NCBI GenBank assembly: GCA_002403295.1
Contig: DHHN01000157.1
Coordinates: 977-10,440 of the forward strand
From: a bacterium UBP1_UBA4771
Lineage (GTDB): Bacteria; Krumholzibacteriota; Krumholzibacteriia; Krumholzibacteriales; Krumholzibacteriaceae
Length of the DNA: 9,464 nucleotides
Direction: 5' to 3'
The position numbers and the translations under genes were made by a program. Of this stretch, positions 1-6,603 are shown piece after piece. Every line of letters starts with the position of its first letter. Within the stretch, counting starts at the first letter, position 1. The notes beneath the pieces were generated by a model that saw only the letters and a list, made by a program, of their open reading frames with translations, made no database searches and was not told the origin of the DNA.

Positions 1-6
1 ACGGCC

Positions 7-804
7 ATGCGGGTGTTGTTTCTCGGCGACATCATCGCGAAGACGGGGCGGCGCGCCCTGCAGGCGGGACTTCCGCGGCTCCGCGGCCGTCTCGGCGCGG
101 ACCTCTGCATCGCGAACGTCGAGAACGCGGCGGGGATTTTCGGCGTCACCGAGCGCGTCGTGAACGACATCGTCGCCGCCGGCGTCGACATCATGACGAG
201 CGGGAATCACGTGTGGGACAAGCGCGAGGGCGTCGCGCTCCTCGACCGGCGGACGGACATTCTCCGTCCCGCCAACTATCCGCCGGGCGTCGCCGGGCGG
301 GGGTTCGTTCTGCGCGAGATCGCGCTCACCCCCGTCGCCGTCATGAATCTCCAGGGGCGCACGTTCATGCACGCGATCGACTGTCCGTTCCGGACGGCGG
401 ACGCGCTGCTCGCCGAATTTCCCGCGGCCGTTCGCGTCATCCTCGTCGATTTTCACGCCGAGGCGACGAGCGAGAAGCAGGCCCTCGGCCTCTACCTCGA
501 CGGCCGCGTGAGCGCGGTCGTCGGGACGCATACGCACGTGCAGACCGCCGACGAGCGGATTCTGCCCCGGGGAACGGCGTTCATGACGGATATCGGCATG
601 GTCGGGCCGGTCGATTCGATCATCGGCGTCCGCAAGGAGCAGGTTATCGATCGCTTCATCAAGGGAATACCGGTGCGGTTCGAGGTCGCCTCCGGTCGTT
701 CGCACATTGACGGCTGCCTCGTCGACGTCGACGAGGCGACGGGGCGCGCGCGATCGGTGGAGCGCGTGCGCGAACGGGTGGAGCTCGACGAGGAGGACGC
801 ATGA
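7..804 (+). CDS. ymdB: YmdB/TIGR00282-family metallophosphoesterase
   Basis: The 265-residue protein is a cytoplasmic calcineurin-like phosphoesterase of the YmdB family. The Bacillus subtilis member hydrolyses cyclic nucleotides (2',3'-cyclic nucleotides and cAMP have been reported) and influences biofilm formation. The full set of metal-site residues I would expect is present at matching positions: D8 in LFLGD, E39-N40 in VENAAG, N67-H68 in SGNHVWDK, H150 in DFHAEATSEK, and H175/H177 in GTHTHVQTAD. NLQGR (about 114-118) and the DIGMVGP segment are also family hallmarks. Length is the usual one (about 265), so the gene looks complete. The ATG at 7 is chosen because MRVLFLGD is the canonical N-terminus; only six upstream bases are visible, so its RBS cannot be judged. 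Its TGA overlaps the folD start. In many genomes the RNase Y gene lies just upstream, but that region is outside the window. The true substrate here is unknown. Confidence 0.95.
   Translation: MRVLFLGDIIAKTGRRALQAGLPRLRGRLGADLCIANVENAAGIFGVTERVVNDIVAAGVDIMTSGNHVWDKREGVALLDRRTDILRPANYPPGVAGRGFVLREIALTPVAVMNLQGRTFMHAIDCPFRTADALLAEFPAAVRVILVDFHAEATSEKQALGLYLDGRVSAVVGTHTHVQTADERILPRGTAFMTDIGMVGPVDSIIGVRKEQVIDRFIKGIPVRFEVASGRSHIDGCLVDVDEATGRARSVERVRERVELDEEDA
791..796 (+). promoter_or_regulatory. Shine-Dalgarno site of folD
   Basis: A perfect AGGAGG lies inside the last codons of the upstream phosphoesterase gene and ends four bases before the ATG at 801. It supports 801 rather than the second in-frame ATG at 825, and it shows that the organism uses canonical anti-SD pairing. 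Confidence 0.7.
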
Positions 805-1718
805 GCGCCGAACGGGGCGCCCTCATGGACGGCAAGGCGGCCGCCGAGGCGGCTATCGCCGGAGTGGCCGAGGCGTCGGCCCGGTTCGCCGCCCGATATC
901 GCCCGCCGCATCTGGCGGTGGTCATCGTCGGAGAGAACCCGGCCTCGCAATCGTACGTGAAGAGCAAGGTCAAGGCCGCCGAGCGGTGCGGGATCGACTC
1001 GATTCTCATCGAGCTCCGCGCCGAGACGAGCGAGGCGGCGCTCCTCGAGCGGATCGGGCGCCTGAACGACGACCCGCTCGTCGACGGCATCCTCGTTCAG
1101 ATGCCGCTTCCCCCGCACATCGACCAGCAGCTCGCGATCGAGCGCATCTCGCCCGCGAAGGACGTCGACGGGCTTCACCCGTACAACATCGGGCGTCTCG
1201 CCGCGGATCGGCCGCGCTTCATCGCCTGCACGCCGCTCGGGATCGTGGAGCTCCTCGCGCGGTACCGGGTGCGGACCTCGGGCGCGCGCGCGGTCGTCAT
1301 CGGGAGAAGCGTTCTCGTCGGCAAACCGATGGCGCTGCTCCTCTCGCGCAAGCACGAGACCGGAAACGCGACGGTGACGCTCTGCCACTCGCAATCGACG
1401 GATCTCGTTTCCGTCGCCCGGGAGGCGGATATCCTCGTCGCGGCCGTCGGCAGGGCGAACGCGGTCGGCGCCGAGATGGTGAAGGAGGGCGCCGTCGTCA
1501 TCGACGTCGGCATCAACCGGATCGCTGATTCCGCCGCGCCGAAGGGATACCGGATCGGCGGCGACGTGGATTTCGAGGCGGTTCGACCGCGGGCCTCGCT
1601 CATCACGCCGGTCCCCGGCGGGGTGGGGCCGATGACGGTCGCGATGCTCATGCGCAACACCCTCCAGGCAGCCGAGTGGGCCCGCGGAGCGCAGCATGAA
1701 GGAAATCCCGCGGCATGA
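801..1718 (+). CDS. folD: FolD, methylene-THF dehydrogenase/cyclohydrolase
   Basis: The 305-residue bifunctional cytosolic enzyme oxidises 5,10-methylene-tetrahydrofolate to methenyl-THF with NADP+ and then hydrolyses it to 10-formyl-THF. Signatures appear in the expected order: SYVKSKVKAAERCGI with catalytic Y52 and K56, DGILVQMPLP with Q100, KDVDGLHPYN with D123 (equivalent to E. coli Y50, K54, Q98 and D121), the dinucleotide-binding VIGRSVLVGKP (166-176), CHSQSTDL, DVGIN, and the C-terminal TPVPGGVGPMT (269-279). Length is slightly above the usual 280-300 because of a short N-terminal extension before MDGK and a tail after LMRNTL. The start overlaps the previous stop as ATGA, with AGGAGG just upstream. 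The last 23 bases overlap xseA in another frame. ACTPLG replaces the more common PCTPxG, a mild change. Confidence 0.97.
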   Translation: MSAERGALMDGKAAAEAAIAGVAEASARFAARYRPPHLAVVIVGENPASQSYVKSKVKAAERCGIDSILIELRAETSEAALLERIGRLNDDPLVDGILVQMPLPPHIDQQLAIERISPAKDVDGLHPYNIGRLAADRPRFIACTPLGIVELLARYRVRTSGARAVVIGRSVLVGKPMALLLSRKHETGNATVTLCHSQSTDLVSVAREADILVAAVGRANAVGAEMVKEGAVVIDVGINRIADSAAPKGYRIGGDVDFEAVRPRASLITPVPGGVGPMTVAMLMRNTLQAAEWARGAQHEGNPAA

Positions 1719-3153
1719 CGCGCCGGCGCCCGCGGCCGGCGACTGCTACACCGTGACCGAGATCGCCGACGCGATCCGGCAGCACCTCGAATCGGAGTTC
1801 CCCCGCGTCAACGTCATCGGAGAGATCGCGAACTGCAAGGTCCACCAATCCGGCCACGTCTACTTCACGCTGCGCGACAGCGACAGCATGCTCGGCGCCG
1901 TTCTCTTCCGGAGGACGGCGGAACGCGTCGCCCTGAGGCCCGAGAACGGCATGTCGGTCGTCGCCGCGGGACGTCTGTCGCATTTCGGGGGCACCGGCCG
2001 CACGCAGATCGTCGTGAGCGAGCTCGTCGCGGCGGGGAGGGGCGACATGGAGCGCTCCTTCCGCGCGCTCCTCGAGCGGCTGCGCGCCGAGGGGCTCACC
2101 GATCCCGGGCGAAAGCGCCCTCCGCCGCCGTACCCGGAGAAGATCGCCGTCGTCACGTCGCCGACGGGGGCCGTTCTACAAGATATTTTCGACACCCTGC
2201 GCCGCCGCTGGCCGGTGGCGGAGATCGTGCACGTTCCGACGGAGGTGCAGGGTCCCGCGGCGGGCGCTTCGATCGTTCGGGCGCTCGAGGCCTGCGACGC
2301 AATGGACGACGTCGATACGGTCATTCTCGCGCGCGGGGGCGGGAGCGTCGAGGATCTCTGGACCTTCAACCTCGAGCCCGTCGCGCGCGCCGTTGCCGCT
2401 TCGCGCCACCCCCTCCTCACCGGAATCGGCCACGAGATCGACACGACCATCTGCGATTACGTCTCCGACGTGCGCGCGGCCACGCCGACCGCGGCGGCCG
2501 AGCTCGCGACGCCGCGTATCGACGACGTCCGGAGCGGTCTCGACGCGGCGACGGGAAAGATCGCCTCGCGCTCGAGCGCGGGACTGGAGAACCGGCGGCA
2601 CCTCGTGGCGTATATCATGCGAAGCGCGGCGCTCGTCGCGATCGAGCACCGCGTGGAGCGGGCGGCCTCGGAGCTCGACGACCGGGAGGAACGGCTCGCG
2701 GGCGGCTGGCGCGGGACGATCGAGGATCGCCGCGCCGCGATCGCCGCGGCTCGCGACGCCGGCGCCATCGCGCTCGAGCGAACGCTCGCGAGCGCCTCGG
2801 CCGCGCGCCTGCAAGCGATGGCCGGCCTCGCCGGTTCGAATCCGCGGACGCGGATCGCGGCCGCGGGGGAGGCCCTGCGCCAGCTCGCGCGGCTCATGCG
2901 CTCGCGTCTCGGGTCGGCGCTCTCGGAGCGGCGCGCGGGGGCGCGCGGCCTCTCGCGGGAGCTCGCGGGACTCGATCCGAGGAGCGTGCTGAAACGGGGA
3001 TACGCCTACTGCACGACGGCGGCCGACGGGCGCGTCGTCGCGCGGGCGGAGTCCCTATCCCGCGGCGACGACATGCTGGTGCAGTTCTTCGACGGCGGCG
3101 CGCGCTGCCGCGTCGAGGAAAAGCGGAAAGGAACCCCATGGCGAAGAAAATGA
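1696..3153 (+). CDS. xseA: Exodeoxyribonuclease VII large subunit
   Basis: The 485-residue catalytic subunit of exonuclease VII degrades single-stranded DNA to oligonucleotides in a complex with several XseB subunits. An N-terminal OB-fold is seen in YTVTEI (18-23), GEIANCKVHQSGHVYFTLRD (20 residues beginning near 42) and the following strand segment. The catalytic domain has VVTSPTGAVLQDI, RGGGSVEDLW (213-222) and GIGHEIDTTICDYVSDVRAATPTAAAEL around H246. The central part is an Ala/Arg/Glu-rich helical, probably coiled-coil region that would bind XseB. It ends with the conserved LKRGYAYC...GD...FFDG segment. It is somewhat longer than the common 400-460 residues, with the excess in the helical region. 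The ATG at 1696 has GGAG six bases upstream and lies within the end of folD. The core motif begins by residue 18, so later starts would truncate the domain. Confidence 0.97.
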   Translation: MKEIPRHDAPAPAAGDCYTVTEIADAIRQHLESEFPRVNVIGEIANCKVHQSGHVYFTLRDSDSMLGAVLFRRTAERVALRPENGMSVVAAGRLSHFGGTGRTQIVVSELVAAGRGDMERSFRALLERLRAEGLTDPGRKRPPPPYPEKIAVVTSPTGAVLQDIFDTLRRRWPVAEIVHVPTEVQGPAAGASIVRALEACDAMDDVDTVILARGGGSVEDLWTFNLEPVARAVAASRHPLLTGIGHEIDTTICDYVSDVRAATPTAAAELATPRIDDVRSGLDAATGKIASRSSAGLENRRHLVAYIMRSAALVAIEHRVERAASELDDREERLAGGWRGTIEDRRAAIAAARDAGAIALERTLASASAARLQAMAGLAGSNPRTRIAAAGEALRQLARLMRSRLGSALSERRAGARGLSRELAGLDPRSVLKRGYAYCTTAADGRVVARAESLSRGDDMLVQFFDGGARCRVEEKRKGTPWRRK

Positions 3154-3362
3154 CGTTCGAGGACGCGATGCGCCGCTTGAACGAGATCGTGCAGCGCCTC
3201 GAGGCGGGGGACGTGCCCCTCGAGGAGAGCATGAAGCTCTACGAGGAAGGCATGCGCCTCGGAACCGTCTGCCGGGGCATTCTGCGGGACGCCGAGGAGC
3301 GGATCGCCCGGCTCGGGCGCGAGGCGGAGTCCGGGGACGGCGCGGAGGCGGAAAACCGGTGA
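3138..3362 (+). CDS. xseB: Exodeoxyribonuclease VII small subunit
   Basis: The 74-residue helical protein binds the XseA coiled coil and is needed for a stable exonuclease VII. It shows the family pattern: TFEDAMRRLNEIVQRLE (6-22), then GDVPLEESMKLYEEGM (24-39), then a helix ending in an acidic Gly/Glu-rich tail. Length is normal for XseB. The ATG is preceded by AAAGGA five bases upstream and lies inside the end of xseA (16-base overlap in another frame), so translation of the two subunits is probably coupled. Its TGA overlaps the GTG of the following prenyl synthase gene. Confidence 0.96.
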   Translation: MAKKMTFEDAMRRLNEIVQRLEAGDVPLEESMKLYEEGMRLGTVCRGILRDAEERIARLGREAESGDGAEAENR

Positions 3363-4246
3363 GCGAGAGGAACTGGGCGGGGGCTCTCGGCGCGGACCGT
3401 CTCGCCGTCAACGAGCGGCTCGCGGCGCTCCTGCCGCCCGGCGATCTGCCGCCGGCGAGCCTTCACGAAGCGATGCGGTACGCGGCGCTCGGCGGGGGAA
3501 AGCGGCTGCGCGCCGTTCTCTGCATCGCCGCGCACCGGCTCTTCGGAAATCCTTATCCGGGGGCCGCGCTCGACGCCGGCTGCGCGATCGAGTGCCTGCA
3601 CGCCTACACGCTCGTTCACGACGATCTTCCCGCCCTCGACGACGACGATCTGCGGCGGGGCCGTCCGACCTGCCATAAAAAATTCGGCGAGGCGGTCGCG
3701 ATCCTCGCGGGCGACGCCCTTCAGGCCGAGGCGTTCGACGTGCTCGCGCGCTGCGGCGCGCCGGAGGAGCGGATCGCCGAGGCCGTACGGGTGCTCGCGC
3801 GCTCGTCCGGATCCCGCTTCCTCGTCGGCGGGCAGACGGCCGATCTCGAGGGAGAGGGAGCGACGCCGACGGATGACCTCGTGCGGTTCATCCACGGGCG
3901 AAAGACGGCCGAGCTCATCGCCGCCTCGCTCTCGATCGGAGCGGCGATCGCCGGGGCGCCGGAGAGCTCGCGCCGGGAGATTCACGAAGCGGGGAGGCTC
4001 GCCGGCCTCGCCTTCCAGATCAGCGACGATCTGCTCGACGTGCTCGGCATCGAGGAGCAGGCGGGAAAAGGCTTGCGGAAGGACGCCGAAAGGCGGAAAA
4101 TAACCTATCCGGCGCTGCACGGTGTCGAGCGGTCGCGCGCGGATGCGGGGAGACTGGCCGCCGAGGCGGCCCGGCGGGTCGCGGCGCTCGGCGACGACGG
4201 CTACCTCGATTTTCTCTTCGCGTCGATGGCGGAACGGACGTCGTAA
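3359..4246 (+). CDS. ispA: Short-chain polyprenyl diphosphate synthase (FPP/GGPP type)
   Basis: The 295-residue trans-prenyltransferase condenses IPP with DMAPP/GPP to give farnesyl (or geranylgeranyl) diphosphate for quinones and undecaprenyl phosphate. Seen in order: GGGKRLR (45-51) for IPP binding; the first Asp-rich motif D88-D89-LPAL-D94 inside LVHDDLPALDDDDLRRGRPT, with the two-residue insertion typical of bacterial FPP synthases and a Tyr five residues before it; GGQTADL; RKTAEL (181-186); the second Asp-rich motif DDLLD (223-227); and a KGLRKDAERRKITYP stretch. Length matches E. coli IspA (299). The start is a GTG overlapping the xseB stop as GTGA, with GGAGG at 3344-3348. Product chain length (C15 or C20) cannot be decided from sequence alone, so the symbol is by homology. 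It is followed after one base by a DUF212 gene, and dxs comes next. Confidence 0.93.
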   Translation: MSERNWAGALGADRLAVNERLAALLPPGDLPPASLHEAMRYAALGGGKRLRAVLCIAAHRLFGNPYPGAALDAGCAIECLHAYTLVHDDLPALDDDDLRRGRPTCHKKFGEAVAILAGDALQAEAFDVLARCGAPEERIAEAVRVLARSSGSRFLVGGQTADLEGEGATPTDDLVRFIHGRKTAELIAASLSIGAAIAGAPESSRREIHEAGRLAGLAFQISDDLLDVLGIEEQAGKGLRKDAERRKITYPALHGVERSRADAGRLAAEAARRVAALGDDGYLDFLFASMAERTS

Positions 4247-4247
4247 C

Positions 4248-4685
4248 ATGCTGAGGCAATACCTGTTCCGCGAGATCGCACTCGTTCCCGTGATGTGCGG
4301 GTTCTTTATCCAATGTCTCAAGGTAGTGCTGTATTCCATTGTATATAAAAAAGTTGCGCTTTATAAATTCGTCCAAGCGGATGGCCTGCCGAACCTCCAT
4401 TCGGGCGTGTTCGGCTCCCTTTCGGCGAGCATCGGAATCAAGTACGGATTCTCGTCGATCCTCTTCGCGTTCGTCGGAGTCATCAGTATCATCGTCATTC
4501 ACGACACGATGCGGCTCAAGGGGGAGAAGGGGAAGCAGGTCGGCATTCTCAACCGGATCATTTCGAGCGACGCGAGCTACCGCGATATCGCGGACGAGGA
4601 CGCGCTGCGGGTGCTGCGGTTCACGCCCCTCGACGTCCTCTCGGGGACCCTCCTCGGCGTCGCTCTGGCGTTCGCGCTGCTCTAG
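4248..4685 (+). CDS. DUF212 'divergent PAP2' family membrane protein
   Basis: This 145-residue hydrophobic protein resembles the YuiD/DUF212 (PF02681) family, annotated as divergent PAP2 or acid phosphatase/haloperoxidase-related; its biochemical role is not established. Visible parts: a first membrane segment at about 9-32, the motif GLPNLHSG (46-53), a second hydrophobic segment at about 68-85, then HDTMRLKGEKGKQVGILN (85-102), an acidic loop, and a closing segment TPLDVLSGTLLGVALAFALL (126-145). In characterised-type relatives the motif reads GMPSSHSA and the later one DATGVRR, so two Ser residues are replaced by Asn-Leu and the Arg pair is altered, while the His and Asp are kept. Length is close to the usual 140-160. 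The start is the ATG one base after the preceding stop; only a weak GGCGGAACGG lies upstream, so coupling is likely. Position between ispA and dxs suggests a link to isoprenoid phosphates (inference). Confidence 0.85.
   Translation: MLRQYLFREIALVPVMCGFFIQCLKVVLYSIVYKKVALYKFVQADGLPNLHSGVFGSLSASIGIKYGFSSILFAFVGVISIIVIHDTMRLKGEKGKQVGILNRIISSDASYRDIADEDALRVLRFTPLDVLSGTLLGVALAFALL
4339..4367 (+). promoter_or_regulatory. Candidate sigma70-like promoter inside the DUF212 gene
   Basis: TTGTAT (4339-4344) and TATAAA (4362-4367) are separated by exactly 17 bases, in the most A+T-rich patch of the window (about 4330-4370). The -10 matches 5/6 of TATAAT and the -35 only 3/6 of TTGACA. If used, it would start transcription about 330 bases ahead of dxs. 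The patch also encodes a membrane segment with Lys, Tyr and Ile codons, so the resemblance may be chance. Confidence 0.22.
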
Positions 4686-4701
4686 CGCGCGCCCCACCGC
4701 C

Positions 4702-6603
4702 ATGGCATTGCTCGAACGCATATCGTCCCCGGCCGATCTCAAGAAGCTCTCGATCGAGGAGCTCGGGGATCTCGCCTGCGAGCTGCGGCAGTATATCGTC
4801 GACGTCGTTTCGCAGCGCGGCGGGCACCTCGCCTCGAGTCTCGGCGCCGTCGAGATCGCGCTCGCCGTCCACTACGTTTTCGATTCTCCGCGGGACCGCG
4901 TTCTCTGGGACGTCGGCCATCAGAGCTACGCGCACAAGATCATCACGGGGAGACGCGAGGCGTTCCGGGAGCTTCGCACCCGGGGGGGGATCAGCGGCTT
5001 TCCGAACCGCTTCGAGAGCGAGCACGACGCCTTCGGCGTCGGGCACGCGAGCACGGCGATATCGGCGGCCCTCGGCATCGCGGCCTCGCGCGACCTGCGC
5101 GGGGAGGACTTCTACCTCGTGAGCGTCGTCGGGGACGGGGCGCTCACGGGCGGCCTTTCGTTCGAGGGGATCAACCAGGCCGGGCATCTCAAAAAGAACC
5201 GCTTCATCATCATCCTCAACGACAACGAGATGTCGATCTCGCGGAACGTCGGCGCGCTCGCCCGCTACCTCACGAAGATAACGACGAAGCAACTCTACCT
5301 GCGGTTCGAGGCGGACGTGTGGGAGCTCCTCGGCCGCATCCCGAACGTCGGCCTCGGCGCACGGCGGCTCGCCCGCCGCATGAAGGAGAGCATAAAGAAC
5401 CTCGTCGTGCCGACGATCCTCTTCGAGGAGCTCGGCTTCCGCTACGTCGGGCCTCTCGACGGACACGACCTTTCGCAGCTCGTCGAAACGCTCGGGGAAA
5501 TCCGCGGCGTGCCCGGTCCCGTTCTGCTCCACGTCATGACGAAGAAGGGCAAGGGATATTGCTTCGCCGAGGAGAACGCCGAGAAATTCCACGGCATCGG
5601 GAGTTTCCACGCGGGAACGGGCGGGCCGCGTTCCGGCACGGCGCCCCCGACCTACAGCGAGGTGTTCGGGGAGACCCTCATCGAGCTCGCCCGAAGCGAC
5701 GAGCGGGTCGTCGCCGTGACGGCCGCGATGACGGAGGGGACGGGGCTCGCGCCGTTCGCCCGCGCGTACCCGGAGCGGTTCTTCGACGTCGGCATCGCCG
5801 AGCAGCACGCCGTGGCCTTCGCGGCGGGTCTCGCGCGGGAGGGGTTCAAGCCGTTCGTCGCCATCTACTCGACCTTTCTTCAGCGCGCGTTCGATCAGAT
5901 CGTCCACGACGCGGCGCTCCAGCGTCTGCCCGTGCGGTTCGTGCTCGACCGGGCCGGGATCGTCGGCGAAGACGGCCCGACGCACCACGGAGCGTTCGAT
6001 CTCTCGTACCTGCGCTGCGTGCCGAACATGACGATCATGGCTCCGCGGGACGCCGCGGATCTGCGGGCGATGCTCGCGGCCGCGCTCGCGCACGAAAGCG
6101 GCCCCATCGCCATCCGTTTCCCGCGGGGCGCCGCCGCGTCGCGCGAAGGGGCCGGCCGCTCGCCGGTCGTCATCGGCAAGGGGGAGCTGCTTCGGCGCGG
6201 CGGCGACGCGGTGATCGTCGCAGTCGGATCGATGGTGTATCCATCCCTCGAGGCCGCCGAGTCGCTCGCGACGGAGGGCATTTCGGCGGCGGTGATCGAC
6301 GCGCGCTTCGCGAAGCCGCTCGACGCGGAGCTCATCGCGGCCACGGCGGCCGGCGGGGCGCCGGTTCTCGTCGTCGAGGAAAACGCCATGCCGGGAGGAT
6401 TCGGCGAGGCCGTGATCGATCTGCTCGCCGCGCGCGGATTGCGAAACGCGGTCAAGGCGGCGGGGTTGCCCGACCGGTTCGTGCCGCACGGACGGCGCGA
6501 CGAGCTTCTCGGCGAGCTCGGTCTCTCGGCCGAGGCGATCGCGGCGCACGCACGCGGGCTCGTCGGCGCGCGCGCGCCGCGCGCCGAAGGAGGCGATTCA
6601 TGA
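4702..6603 (+). CDS. dxs: 1-deoxy-D-xylulose-5-phosphate synthase
   Basis: The 633-residue thiamine-diphosphate enzyme condenses pyruvate with glyceraldehyde 3-phosphate to DXP, the entry step of the MEP isoprenoid pathway (DXP also feeds thiamine and pyridoxal). Seen: GGHLASSLG with H42, DVGHQSYAHK with H73, the ThDP/Mg motif GDGALTGG (D145) followed by LNDNEMSIS (N175), VGPLDGHD, the catalytic glutamate E367 in VGIAEQHAVAFAAGLA, STFLQR with R395, D424/H428 in GEDGPTHHGAFDLSYLR, and IRFPRG. These positions run three below E. coli E370, R398, D427 and H431, so the enzyme appears intact and full length. The ATG at 4702 gives the standard N-terminus (LLERISSPADLKKLS). The 16-base gap before it is C/G-rich and has no recognisable Shine-Dalgarno, unlike its neighbours. 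Its TGA overlaps the nadK ATG. Confidence 0.97.
   Translation: MALLERISSPADLKKLSIEELGDLACELRQYIVDVVSQRGGHLASSLGAVEIALAVHYVFDSPRDRVLWDVGHQSYAHKIITGRREAFRELRTRGGISGFPNRFESEHDAFGVGHASTAISAALGIAASRDLRGEDFYLVSVVGDGALTGGLSFEGINQAGHLKKNRFIIILNDNEMSISRNVGALARYLTKITTKQLYLRFEADVWELLGRIPNVGLGARRLARRMKESIKNLVVPTILFEELGFRYVGPLDGHDLSQLVETLGEIRGVPGPVLLHVMTKKGKGYCFAEENAEKFHGIGSFHAGTGGPRSGTAPPTYSEVFGETLIELARSDERVVAVTAAMTEGTGLAPFARAYPERFFDVGIAEQHAVAFAAGLAREGFKPFVAIYSTFLQRAFDQIVHDAALQRLPVRFVLDRAGIVGEDGPTHHGAFDLSYLRCVPNMTIMAPRDAADLRAMLAAALAHESGPIAIRFPRGAAASREGAGRSPVVIGKGELLRRGGDAVIVAVGSMVYPSLEAAESLATEGISAAVIDARFAKPLDAELIAATAAGGAPVLVVEENAMPGGFGEAVIDLLAARGLRNAVKAAGLPDRFVPHGRRDELLGELGLSAEAIAAHARGLVGARAPRAEGGDS
6587..6593 (+). 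promoter_or_regulatory. Shine-Dalgarno site of nadK
   Basis: AAGGAGG lies in the last codons of dxs with six bases to the ATG at 6600, which itself overlaps the dxs stop as ATGA. It fixes the nadK start and points to efficient initiation in addition to coupling. Confidence 0.7.

Noticed and set aside
492..1697. Antisense open frame (401 codons) opposite ymdB and folD
   Set aside because: No motifs, biased Arg/Asp/Ser composition, and both sense genes are convincingly conserved.
4339..4701. Apparent N-terminal extension of Dxs reaching back into the DUF212 gene
   Set aside because: The extension is Ser/Arg-rich shadow sequence. The DUF212 frame has family motifs, and Dxs normally begins near the ATG at 4702.
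4621..6549. Very long antisense open frame (642 codons) opposite dxs
   Set aside because: Its translation is Arg/Glu/Asp/Val-rich low-complexity text with no family signature, and it mirrors dxs, which has full motif support. Long antisense frames are expected from the strong G/C third-position bias.
5319..6599. Open frame in another frame inside dxs that continues into nadK
   Set aside because: Only the part from 6600 is NadK. The upstream part is Arg-rich shadow translation of dxs, so it is not a fusion protein.
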